Shown here in pieces: positions 12,426 through 23,000 of a DNA stretch of 64,000 nt. The notes below the pieces were generated by a model, which worked only from the letters and a program-made list of their open reading frames with translations, did not search any database and was not told the origin of the DNA. The stretch is from Capitella teleta. Taxonomy: Eukaryota > Annelida > Polychaeta > Capitellidae. Each line of letters opens with the position of its first letter. The stretch's first letter is position 1. The stretch is from contig KB303020.1 in NCBI GenBank assembly GCA_000328365.1, forward strand, positions 365,506 through 429,505. The letters run 5' to 3'. Position numbers and translations under genes: made by a program.

Positions 12426-15414
12426 CTAGAGTTCAGCAGGGTCATGCAGATGTTGTCCGTAGTTAGTCGCGGCACTTCCCACCCATAAATCATATTTTTC
12501 AATAATTTCTGCCTTTGTCAGAATTCCGTCGTTGTTGGCGTCTGACTCCATGATGAGGTGCTCGGCCTCTTCCTCTGCCACCCCACGATCTTCGGGAAGC
12601 ACCCAGATGCGGATTTCTTCAGGGTTCAGTTTCCCGTCACCATCCTGGTCATAGTAACTGAACTGTTCACGCTCAACAATCAACTGCTCTTTGTCGGGTT
12701 TAGCTGAAATGACAAGTGGAAATGTCATCAGGTGTCACAAATGTATTTGCAGGTATCTTCTATGTCTTGTTGTTTTTTTTTTTCTATGCAACTACAAGGA
12801 AATATTGCCATGGAATCCAAGATTGCATGTTGGTAATGAACATTCCTTGCCTCTACTATTTTGGGAATTGGGAGCAAAAAATATTTTCAATTTCTTGGAT
12901 TGTTTTGCTTCTTGAGTTTCATGATTGCAAAATTACACAAAATTAGTCCCATTGAGCGGATGCATTGCAAGTGAGTGAGTGAGTGATGGGGTTTTACGGC
13001 TCCACCTAATCCGAACGGATGATACGGGCGCCAGAACAGAAGGCCCGGGACCGGGGTTTCCCCCTACTCTTATCGATAAATCCCAAGGGTTCTTTATCCT
13101 GCATACCACCATAGACAGTAGTACACAGCGCCCGGCCTTGTTACGCAGTTGGGCAGCACTGCAGAGTCACCGAAGATTTAAAATTATAACAGATCACAAT
13201 TATAATTCACAATCATAACGCCCGTGGCCTGATTGGGCCGCGAACCCGGGACCTCGACCCCCACGGTCGGCATTGGATTGTAGTCAGCGGTTTAACCCAC
13301 TGAGCTATCCGGTGCCTCGGATGCATTGCAAAGGGCCATTGCAAAGGACTGTTGCTGTGGGGTTTCCAGAAATGAAAAGCGCAGACGAAATTTCTCCTCT
13401 ATCGTTGGATGATTAACATAAATTATTGTCTCACACTCGAGGGAGAGCAGCTTCTGATTCTTCAACATTGATTTTGTGGCAATCAGCTCGATCACAACAT
13501 TTCACGGCTCTATCAATATCCATATCCAATATAAACCGTACAAGATGAGTGTTAACAATTTAACATGCACTAGATACTTTCTTATGGAGTTCAGTATATT
13601 TCCTCAAAAATGGAAAATTTTCTTCAAATACAAATTAATGGAAAATAAAATGAAAAGAAACGACACCTTCGCCAAGGTATTCCTTGAAGTCAATGACTCC
13701 ATCGTGATTGGCATCATGAATTCTTAGCATTCGATCTGTTTCATACACGTGCATATGTTGATGATTGTACGGATGGAGGAACGAAGAGAACTCGGACCGA
13801 TCCAAGCGTCCATCTTGGTTGACGTCAGCAAGCACAAACTTAGCTTCGTCATCTTTGACGATCTGCAGAATAATAAACTGAGTCAGAAATACATGCGTAA
13901 GATTTCCTAATATACATTCAATTTATTCAGCTAATTATAATCCCAGTTTCACTTGGTACAATAATAAAGATTAAATTGTGCGTCATGATGTTCGTAATTT
14001 CATTTTTTTCACAGTAAAATCTCGATATGTCGAATTTCAAGGGACCGTCAAATGCCGACCACAAAGGAATGAGTTGAATGAGGCTGTGCATTTTTGTTTT
14101 GACACCTACATTATAAGCATGAATAGAATTCGGGAGTTATTCTGAGAACTGCTCGCTGTCAACTTCGAGAAAGGTGTGAATGACGCTCCGAGTCCAGCAA
14201 TTAGTTGAGACAGCTTTATCCAATCAGACAAAATTTCTCTAGCATTCAAGTATGAATGAAAATTTTGCATATTTGAGGTAACTTCAACATAAAGGTATTT
14301 AAAGTTACCCACGGGACGGAAAATAAGTTTGAGTTATAGAGCTTTTCGAGTTATAGGAGTTTGACATATCGTTACAAAATTAAATGTATGGGTATAGGGA
14401 AGGATTCAGGGATTCAAAATGGCTTTGAGTTATAGAGCAATTCGAGTTTTGGGAGTTTGACATATCGAGATTATACTGTAGGTATATTGGCAGATTATTT
14501 TAATTTCTAACCCATACTCTCAACTCTGATGATGAATGATTTTTATGAACCATGTAAATCATAGTTTAATTTGGACTAAGTAGAAACCGATTCACAACAA
14601 AGGAATAATGAGGAATAATTCACAAAATCAGTGAAAATCTTTACTCTTTAGTGAATGACACAGATTTTAAAAACATGAAATAATGAGAGAAATAAAAATG
14701 CATCACCTCGATGAAAGAGCGAATCTCAGGGTTTTTGTCTTGCGCTAATTCGTCAACTTGATCCGGACTGTAACTGAATGTGCTCTTCAAGTATTCAGGC
14801 CAGGTAATCTGACCATCTTTATCTGAGTCGATATCTGTCATTTTCTCTCCTGCTTCCTCCTCATTCAGAGATCTTGAAAATAAGGCTTTTAACTAAATTT
14901 AGGGCATGGAAGGAACTAAGGAAATATGAAAAAAAACAAACACAAATGAAAGAACATTTGAAGTGGAAACAGGAGGAAAAAAGATTATCATAATTAGTAA
15001 ATAAGTAAACAACCCTCACTGAAATGATTGAATGACCCATTCAGTGATCTCTTCCTTGGTCAAATGGTCATCTGAGTCAACATCCATTTTATCTAGAATG
15101 ACCTTCAATCGACTTTTAGCTTCTTCAGGCGAGAGGTTCTCAAACTCTCGGTTGGCATCAACAGAACCTGCAAAAATTAAATGCACAATTTGTATTTCCT
15201 TTTTATTTCTTGAAATAGGAAAATCTTCATTCACCTACTCATGAGGGCATGAGATATAACACAATAATAACTCCTTACCTAAAATTGCTTCATGATCAAA
15301 CTCTCGATTGTGAATTCCCCCTTCCATGTGCTGCTGATGCGAGTGGTCAGTTGACTCACGGTCAGCAATAGCCAGTGCTGCTGTGACCAACACTAGACTC
15401 AAATTCAGAATCAT
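12426..15414 (-). CDS. CREC-family EF-hand protein (calumenin/reticulocalbin-like)
   Basis: Exons on the minus strand are 15414-15279, 15167-15020, 14872-14707, 13862-13667 and 12703-12426, all with matching phases, giving 307 residues (calumenin has 315). The N-terminus MILNLSLVLVTAALAIA is a signal peptide, followed by a His-rich stretch and REFDHEAILG, typical of the family. Six EF-hand loops follow: DVDSDDHLTKEE, DIDSDKDGQITW, DVNQDGRLDRSE, DANHDGVIDFKE, DQDGDGKLNPEE and DANNDGILTKAE. The end KYDLWVGSAATNYGQ matches calumenin and reticulocalbin. Such proteins bind Ca in the ER/secretory pathway and act as chaperones or regulators of Ca pumps and carboxylation. The protein ends HDPAEL rather than the usual HDEL/HDEF, so ER retention is uncertain. 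An AG acceptor just before the ATG suggests an upstream 5' UTR exon. Introns 3 and 4 carry a pogo-like element and a SINE. Confidence 0.95.
12957..13331 (-). mobile_element. Full-length tRNA-derived SINE with target-site duplication
   Basis: The element is 12971-13317, inserted on the minus strand in the last CREC intron. A 14-bp perfect duplication, CGGATGCATTGCAA, flanks it (12957-12970 and 13318-13331). Read on the minus strand, the head carries a pol III A box (TAGCTCAGTGGG, 13296-13307) and B box (GGGTTCG, 13241-13247), as in a tRNA. The body is about 200 bp and the end is a CACT repeat. The last ~70 bp match the 3' end of the LINE at 2696-3460. The clean duplication suggests a recent insertion. 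Confidence 0.93.
14012..14478. mobile_element. pogo/Tigger-like MITE in CREC intron 3
   Basis: The left end CAGTAAAATCTCGATATGTC and the right end (other strand) CAGTATAATCTCGATATGTC are inverted repeats of the pogo/Tigger kind. TA follows the right end, while CA replaces it on the left. Inner subterminal repeats of GAGTTATAGAGC and GGGAGTTTGACATATCG recur. No transposase is encoded. Size is 467 bp. Confidence 0.75.
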
Positions 15415-15504
15415 ACTTGGGATGAAATCTGAAGAAAAATTAAGAGGAAAACAATTAAAATTGATTGGAAGTCTGATAATTATTAAATGGCACTGCTCTT
15501 AATT

Positions 15505-16270
15505 CTTGACGTTTGAACGTACTTAAAATAACTGACATAAGAAAAATGTCTGAATTGAAATTTTACTACAAATACACAAACAATAACCTTCCAGAATATT
15601 TCCTTCAAAGCTACATTCAAACAAATCGACAAACGCATGCGCATCCTCGCCAAACAAGACACGAAAATATGCTCTCCATCCCACCACATAGACATCACTT
15701 TTTCAAATCAAATCTTAGATACACACTAGTGCACACAGTTAATAATTTACCTCCGCACATAAAATCACTTTGCCATACGCACTCTACCGATACATTCACT
15801 AAAAGAGCCAAAGCACATATAATTAACCAATACTCCACAATATGCACTATACCAAATTGTTACATCTGTCACAATCGATAACTCCCCTTCCCATCCAATT
15901 TACCACCCTTAGATATGTCAAATTCTATCTATCCGCCATTCTCATCCTCCATTTCTCTATCCCTTCCCCTTCATCTCACTATAACCTTAAAAAAAAAAAA
16001 AAAAAAAAAAATTGTTATTATTTACGAGATACAATTATTCTGTTTTTCGTATTTCTCTCTTGTTATTATACTTTTCTAGTTCATTATGATCATTATCTTA
16101 TTTTATTGTATTAATTACTTTTTTTTTCATATTGGTGGCAGCATGCCAGCGGGCCCTCACGGGCCCTTTATGTTGTCTCCTGGAAAGACTGAATTTTGTA
16201 CATAATCATTTTGTTATTGTATACATATCTATTTCCAAATAAATTAATCTCTCTCTCTCTCTCTCTCTCT
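15505..16270 (+). mobile_element. LINE 3' fragment (RT C-terminal region and 3' UTR)
   Basis: The plus strand encodes LKITDIRKMSELKFYYKYTNN, LPEYFLQSY, NLRYTLVHTVNNLPPHIKS, HSTDTFTKRAKAHI and NCYICHN. This pattern is typical of the region after the RT domain in CR1/L2-like LINEs. It is followed by a 3' UTR with an A tract (15989-16010), GGGCCCTCACGGGCCC near 16150, AATAAA and a CT-repeat tail at 16250-16270. The copy is truncated at the 5' end. It lies upstream of the CREC gene on the opposite strand. Confidence 0.75.
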
Positions 16271-16756
16271 TGGTAATTTCTATCTGTGTTTGTGCTCTGT
16301 TGCTTCACTTCATAACAGAGGACTTGGAATTTGACCAAACTGAAGTCTGCAGAACAGAATTCAACTAAAGCAGAACATAAAACCCAAAACCTCTTTTTGT
16401 TGTAATTTTCAGGGAAACCTGAAGCCATGGAGACACCCCTTAATAATATAAATCAACGTTCAAAGAAGTCCTGAACCATTACTCCTTGGTGATCTTCCCT
16501 TTCCTCTTTTTACGGGTAGCAGCTAGATAAGCCACGGATAGCAGCTAGATAAGCCAAGTGCTTCCCTGCTACCCAGACCATACTGTTATTCCCCAAATGC
16601 TCTTTTTCCTTCGTTGTGGTCAATAAATATTCTTATTCTATTCTTTTAAAGATTTCTTTGCTGTTGATTATCTTGCCTACCCCCCCATTTGCCCAAGGTA
16701 TTTTTAGCAGGAATCACAGTACTTGCTCTCTCCATTCAACTGTGAAAGCAGAGGCA

Positions 16757-17010
16757 GTCAAGTTGTTTGACCTCAATTGAGGGGAAGTTTCAAAAGGCAT
16801 GCACTTATGATGTCACAACACACAGTTCACTGCTTGTTGATTTCACAAAGAGGCAAATTCCTTATAACTTCATAAGCACAGGAATCTTTCCCCCTCAACT
16901 GCATGAGCCAAATTATAAGCCCATAAGAAGCAATGTACATGTAATGCAACAACTACATCATACACTATCAACAAACATGATTTTGAAATGTAGCAACATA
17001 TTTCGCACTC
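16757..17010 (+). repeat. Unclassified dispersed repeat, copy B
   Basis: This stretch shares ordered blocks with the minus strand of 11985-12250 and with 21030-21240. Examples are AAGTTGTTTGACCTC, CACTGCTTGTTGATTTCAC, TTTCCCCCTCAACTGCA and AACATGATTTTGAAATGTA. The other two copies lie inside inverted-repeat transposons. No ends could be found for this one. Confidence 0.65.
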
Positions 17011-18320
17011 AATGCTCAGCATAGCCTCAGCTCTTCATGCTATGTAGGTCATTAGACAGGGTTAGTTATAGCTATTAAGTGTTATTGAGGTTCAGTATTT
17101 AAAGCAATAGTGCCTATCACTGCTGTTAAGTCAGCTCAATTAAAGAACACCCTAATGCTTGATCATTGCATAATAATTGGGCGCATGAGTTGTCAGATCG
17201 AACAATTGAACTGAACGTGTGCGGCACGTGTGAACGGTGTCACCTGATCATCCCCTCTTGGAAGGCGAGTCGAAGATGGGAGTAATAGCTGAACCCTTAA
17301 AATAGACCAGGCTCATTATCACTTATGAGGGATGTCAGATTCTTCCCCTGTCACACTCACAGTAGCTTGGCTCGGCCGGTCCCCTTACAAAAACTTGCAT
17401 GCAGCATCGCTCGGTGTTAAAAAATAAAACTGCAGGTTGGACTTGGCGGCCAAGCAACGATTGAGTAACCCCCGCCCCCTCCCCAGAAAATGAGGTATCT
17501 CCCAATAATATCTTCTCGGTTTTACATGATTCACAAAGGTGATCAGTTTCGAGATTAAAAAAAAAAAAATCTATATAATAACATCCCTGGTAAAATAACC
17601 ATTATTATGGCCGTATGGGGGATGACATCCAGTTATCGCTCGTTCCCAATTCTATACCTTCAAAATATTTATTGTAATAACAGACTAACTACGAAGAAAA
17701 AAAAAATGACATATCATATAATGGACCAAATACACCGGATAAAATTGATCATAATGATATCAGACAAATAGAACACACAAGATGTCAATAAAAATAATTT
17801 CCTCACATCAACTAATGCGTAACGATCATCGAAGACCAGAATGGGTCGAGTTGTCTTCAAAAGCTTTTGCCTAATTGTAAGAATATCACATCGTTTTTTA
17901 TCTGTGCGTTATGATTTATGAGGAAGGTCAACTTTACACTGAATTTGAATAATGCTGTGTTTGTTTTCAATATTCTTATCAGTGTTTAACACCAATAAAT
18001 ATTGCTACAGAGTGATCTTACATTGTTTACCATTGACTGATTCTTCGAACTATAAGTAAAAGGAAAACTGATCCGATATAACGTTATGATCCTCTTTCTC
18101 TATCATAACGCTCTTTTATTCTCGCTAATTTCGGTTAAGCACATGTTAGTTTCCAAATCTCAAATCGATTATGTTCTCTGAATATCCAATGTAGCAATGC
18201 AGCCCCGAATCGGAAAAGCAGAAAAAGAACCGGCATCAGTAGGAAGCTGTCTCACCAACAACTCTGCAACATCCTTCTCAGGTGATCAGCTCAACAAATC
18301 TCAATTTGTATTGCATAAAT
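17011..18320. other. Intergenic, no gene recognised
   Basis: AT-rich DNA with short A tracts near 17560 and 17696. The only structure noted is an inverted pair of CGTTATGAT (18082-18090) and ATCATAACG (18102-18110), an example of the motif described under findings. Confidence 0.5.
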
Positions 18321-18329
18321 CGATAGATA

Positions 18330-19695
18330 GTTTGATAAAACTTTATTCCAGACACAGGTGAAAAACAATGTGATACACGGTCCACAGAAACCAAGAAACT
18401 GCTTTAAAAAATGATATGAGATCAATCATCAATAATTAACAACATAAAAAATACTGCAAAGGAAGATATTTAGAGCACGAACTAAGATACAAAATCAGAA
18501 TGTATAAAAAGCTGTTGGAACCAAGAACGAGACAAACGAGAAGTGTCAAAAACGTGAGGAGGATTCAATTGCACATATAGAATAATATTGCGGGAGGATT
18601 GCCGGCGTTTCATGAAGCGAAAGATGAGATTTCTAACTACAAAGCTAAACGATGTAATATTGAAAATACTGCATACTAGATTGGTGCTTTCATATTTACT
18701 CAGTCCAAGTATCATCTTCATGACATTGTGATAGGCAATGCAAATTTTATTCCTAACAGCCTTCGAATAGTTTCACCATATATGAGTAGTGTACAAACTG
18801 GAACATTAAGTCTTGAATAGAGTACATTTTACATTCAAAGAACACATATGCAATTTCTGCAGTAGATTGGTACCCTGACCATATACAAGACGTGTTTGGC
18901 GAGATATATCACGATTGTCACTGAAAGAGGAGTGTATGAAATGACCCAGGTACTTAGTCCAAGTGGTATCATTGATTAATTAATATGTTATTAACTTTGA
19001 ATGGATGTATTTTAGTATCCTTCAGTAGTGAAGACCTGACTAGCATTGTAAAGCTTTTCTTCGAGTTATAAAGAACATCATGTTCGGTTCCAAACTGTTC
19101 ACAAAGGAAAACAAACTTTTGTAGCCCAGCAACCGAGGGAGCAATCAGGACATCATCTGCATACATTAAAATATGATTGACCACAACATTTCCAACATAA
19201 CACCCTATTGACTGAACATTCAACATACAGTTAATTTAAGGTCATCAATATAAACGTTGAATAGATAGGGAGATAAAATACCTCCCTGACGCACACCAGT
19301 ACTTACGCTCAACAAATTTGATGTAACACTGCTCCACCTAACACACGTTTGTTGATGAGCCTACCAAAAAGCATTAATATGTGCAATGTAACCTGGGACA
19401 CCACGGTCCCTCAGCTTACTCAACAAAGTGAAATGATTCACACGATCAAAGGCCTTACTAGCATCTAAAAAACCCCAAAGAAAACAAAGAAAAACAGTAC
19501 TGTTCATAACACGATAGGAATCAACTACAGTGTATATCTCTTTCAAAACGTATATAGCCTACATGCAATGATGCATTGACCAGTGTCATGTTTATTTCTA
19601 AAGCCAAATTGATTATCACAAGTGTGAATATAATCCTCTAGTCTGTTTAGCAGGATCATCTCAACAACTTTGCAATCAGTTCATAATTATAATGA
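18330..19695 (-). mobile_element. Degraded LINE with RT domain
   Basis: On the minus strand, in order, are VVEMILLNRLEDYIHTC and CDNQFGFRNKHDTG (about 19690-19570), FLDASKAFDRVNHF (about 19440), VRQGGILSP (about 19280), the RT active site YADD (19152-19163) in LMYADDVLIAPS, and a C-terminal part (18482-18721). These blocks lie in different frames, so at least three shifts or stops break the ORF. The 3' end is near 18330, with AATAAAGTTTTATC on the minus strand. The 5' end is truncated and no endonuclease domain is seen. Confidence 0.85.
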
Positions 19696-19839
19696 CTGTT
19701 CTACTTCTAGTGCTTGTACAATGTAGATGTTCTCGTGGCCGTCAGCCACATAGATCATATGATATTTAAAGAAAACTTGTACACAATTATCGGTGTACAT
19801 GCGAAATGAATACAAGTAGTAATTACGTCAAACTGATTA

Positions 19840-19872
19840 AGTGCGTTATGATAAAAATAATCATAACGCACT
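19840..19872. repeat. Perfect inverted repeat of AATCATAACGCACT upstream of MAP3K7
   Basis: AGTGCGTTATGAT (19840-19852) and ATCATAACGCACT (19860-19872) are 13-bp perfect arms around a 7-bp spacer. The site is about 185 bp before the MAP3K7 start codon, so it could be a cis-regulatory site. The same 14-mer occurs elsewhere in the window. Confidence 0.7.
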
Positions 19873-20055
19873 GGATTATTTTCGTCAAACCAAATCGGTC
19901 CAAACATTTCTCTGCTTCGCGTTTGACAGCCAATTGCGAATGAATGACATTCAGCCATGAACAAAACAACTTTCTGATTTCATTATTTCCGTAATAAGGC
20001 AGGCATCGCGTGGTTTCATTGCTTCTGAATAACTGAATAACTGGAGGCCTTCAAA

Positions 20056-23000
20056 ATGGCGCTCAATTCAGGATTTGTGGAGGAGATTGACTACCACGAA
20101 CTGCAGTTCTTTGAGGTGAAACTGAAACATCGATGATTCAAATCAGGAAACTAATATGATAATATCTAACTCTAACTCTAAGGCTGGGCGAATAGTGAAA
20201 TAACCCGAATAATCAATAACGAATATTCGGGTGGTTACTATTCGCCGAATTCGAACCCGAATACGAATAGTTGTGATTGTGAAAAACATAACAAACAAAA
20301 AACCATACAATAACAATCACAACTTTTTATTATAATTATTAGAATCCTGTGTTATAAAAGTAATAAAACAGTGCAGGATATGTTAGTGCATTGAATCATC
20401 ATAAATTTGTATTAACTTTACAAGATGATAAGCACATGTAGCAGTTCATGCACTGGCGACACTCCTCTATTCGCAGAATAACGAACACGAATATTTGCCC
20501 AGCCTTACTAATATTAAATATGATAATATATGAATATCAAACTTATTAAAAGTTATTTAGAATTCTAAAATAAATGTCACCAACCATTGGTAATCTTTAC
20601 AATTTAATAAATTATGGATTCTGGTATTGCAAATCTTTATCGTTGTGTCAGAAGATTCACAACTGTGTAAATATTTGTTCTGTGTAAAGTCATCTGTAGA
20701 TTGATTCTGATCCTGACAGTCAATAGTTGAGCTATAAACTAGCTCATCGTAGCTACTAGGGCTGGGCGGATATTGCTTAAACACGGATACACGGATAACG
20801 GATATCCGTGTTACTAATATCCGACGGATACGGATACGGACACGGATATTTATGCCCAAACACGGGAGCATGCACTTGCAGCGTAATGCCCCAGCGCCTG
20901 GCACACGCTGTGAGCGCGAAAACCACGCTCTGCCTGCAGCAGTTAAAGACAATCAACCTTGACCTACTGCTGTCATCCTTCTTGCTTCTTGTACATTTCT
21001 TTTATCAAAACGTTCAGAATGAGTTTCAAGAGGTATCGCTCATGCAGACAGCTTGCTTGCTTGTCGATTTCACAGAGGTGAATTCCTTATCAGCGCCATC
21101 TATTTTAAGTATTTTCCCCCAACTTCAGGAGTCGCAGATTATACGCCCAAGACGGAACGACTGTAACGTGCACTTTGTGCTACAGTGTACACTTTCAATA
21201 AACATGATTTGGAAATGTACAAACTTAGTAACTTCATGAGGCGGAAGTCAGTTCATAACTTCATGGCAATTATTGTTCTATAGAAAGTTTGAAGTAATTC
21301 AAGTCGCTAGATCGCCAAGTAGCGGGCCTAGGCATATGTACTAGTCTGTATTAACTGTTCAATTTCAAACATGGTTCAAAGTCGAGAAAGTGATGAAATT
21401 CAGTGCTGTTTGTGGTTCACACGAAAACTGCAATTGACAAAGCTGTCACGTGTAACGGTGTTGAATAATAGGCACTAAAGGAGATAGTCAACAACGCGTG
21501 GTTACGTCACTTTTGCTTGATGACTGAAGAGATTCAAGGGCATAGAATTGTGTTTATTTAAATCAAATCAGAATTAGCGCATTGTTGACGTCGTGTTATC
21601 TTGTAATTGACATCGCTCAGCTTCAGTGAGCAGCGCTTGAGTGCGGAATGGCTGTGCGCTACGCTCACTGTGCGCTCGAAACAAACACTTAAAATTTACA
21701 CTATCCGTGTTGAAACACGGATCACGGATAGTACTGAAAACCCCCAATATCCGTCCTGTCACGGATATCGGACACGGATATCCGCCCAGCCCTAGTAGCT
21801 ACCAGCTGTCAGCTGTTATCTCTGCTTTCTTGCGTATTTCTACTGTTTGTCACTGACCATTTTGTGTTGTCTGAACGCAGGTTGTGGGCAGAGGGGCATT
21901 TGGAGTAGTGAGTCGTGCTCGATGGAAGGAAATCAACGTAGCAGTGAAGCTGATTGAGACAGAATCAGAAAAGAAAGCATTCATCACTGAATTGAAACAA
22001 CTCTCACGCGTCAATCACCCAAACATCGTCAAATTGTACGGCGCTTGCACAAAGCAACCAGTCAGTGTTCTTTGATCATTCATAAACCTTGCGCTCATAT
22101 CTATCTATCCATTTGCAGGTATGTCTTGTGATGGAATACGCTGAAGGTGGCTCCCTGTACAATGGTAACGCTGTGTAATTAGAATCTCTGTCCATGTAAA
22201 CTTTTTCTCCTGTGCAATAGTGCTACACGGGAGTGGGTCACAGCCTGAGTACACAGCCGGCCACGCCATCTCCTGGGCGCTGCAGAGTGCCAGTGGCGTC
22301 GCCTACTTGCATGGCATGAAGCCAAAACCTTTGGTGCATCGTGATTTAAAACCTCCTAAGTTTGTATTTGATTGTTTTTTCAGTATATTTTCTCTAACTA
22401 TGCATTTCAGTTTATTACTGAACAGGGGAGGCACTGTGCTGCGTATCTGTGATTTTGGCACTGCTTGTGACGCCCACACTCACATGACCAACAACAAAGG
22501 AAGCGCTGCCTGGATGGCCCCCGAGGTCTTTGAAGGTGATGTCGCTGGCCAACATTTTATCCTCTGAATTATTGTTATCGTTTGCTCGCAGGGAATAATT
22601 ACTCTGAGAAATGTGACGTGTTCAGTTGGGGAATCATTCTGTGGGAGGTGTTGACGAGACGGAAGCCATTTGATGACATTGGGGGCCCTGCATTCCGCAT
22701 CATGTGGGCTGTTCACAATGGTCAGTTGTGTGTTAAGATGATTCACTTAATTCACTATTATATGTCTTTTTTTTTTTGATACAAGGTACAAGACCACCAC
22801 TGATACAAGACTGTCCTAAGCCTATTGAAACCCTTATGACACGGTATGATGTGGTGAAGAGTTGACTGATTGATTGATTGAGTTGTTCAGGTGTTGGTCG
22901 AGTAACCCGATGGAGAGGCCATCAATGAATGAAGTAGAACGCGTCATGCGCCAGTTGATGCCGGTATGAGGCAGATTTATTTAATAGGATTCCTTTTGAG

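Noticed and set aside
13241-13317. A tRNA gene
   Set aside because: A and B boxes are present, but they form the head of a SINE with a target-site duplication and a LINE-like tail.
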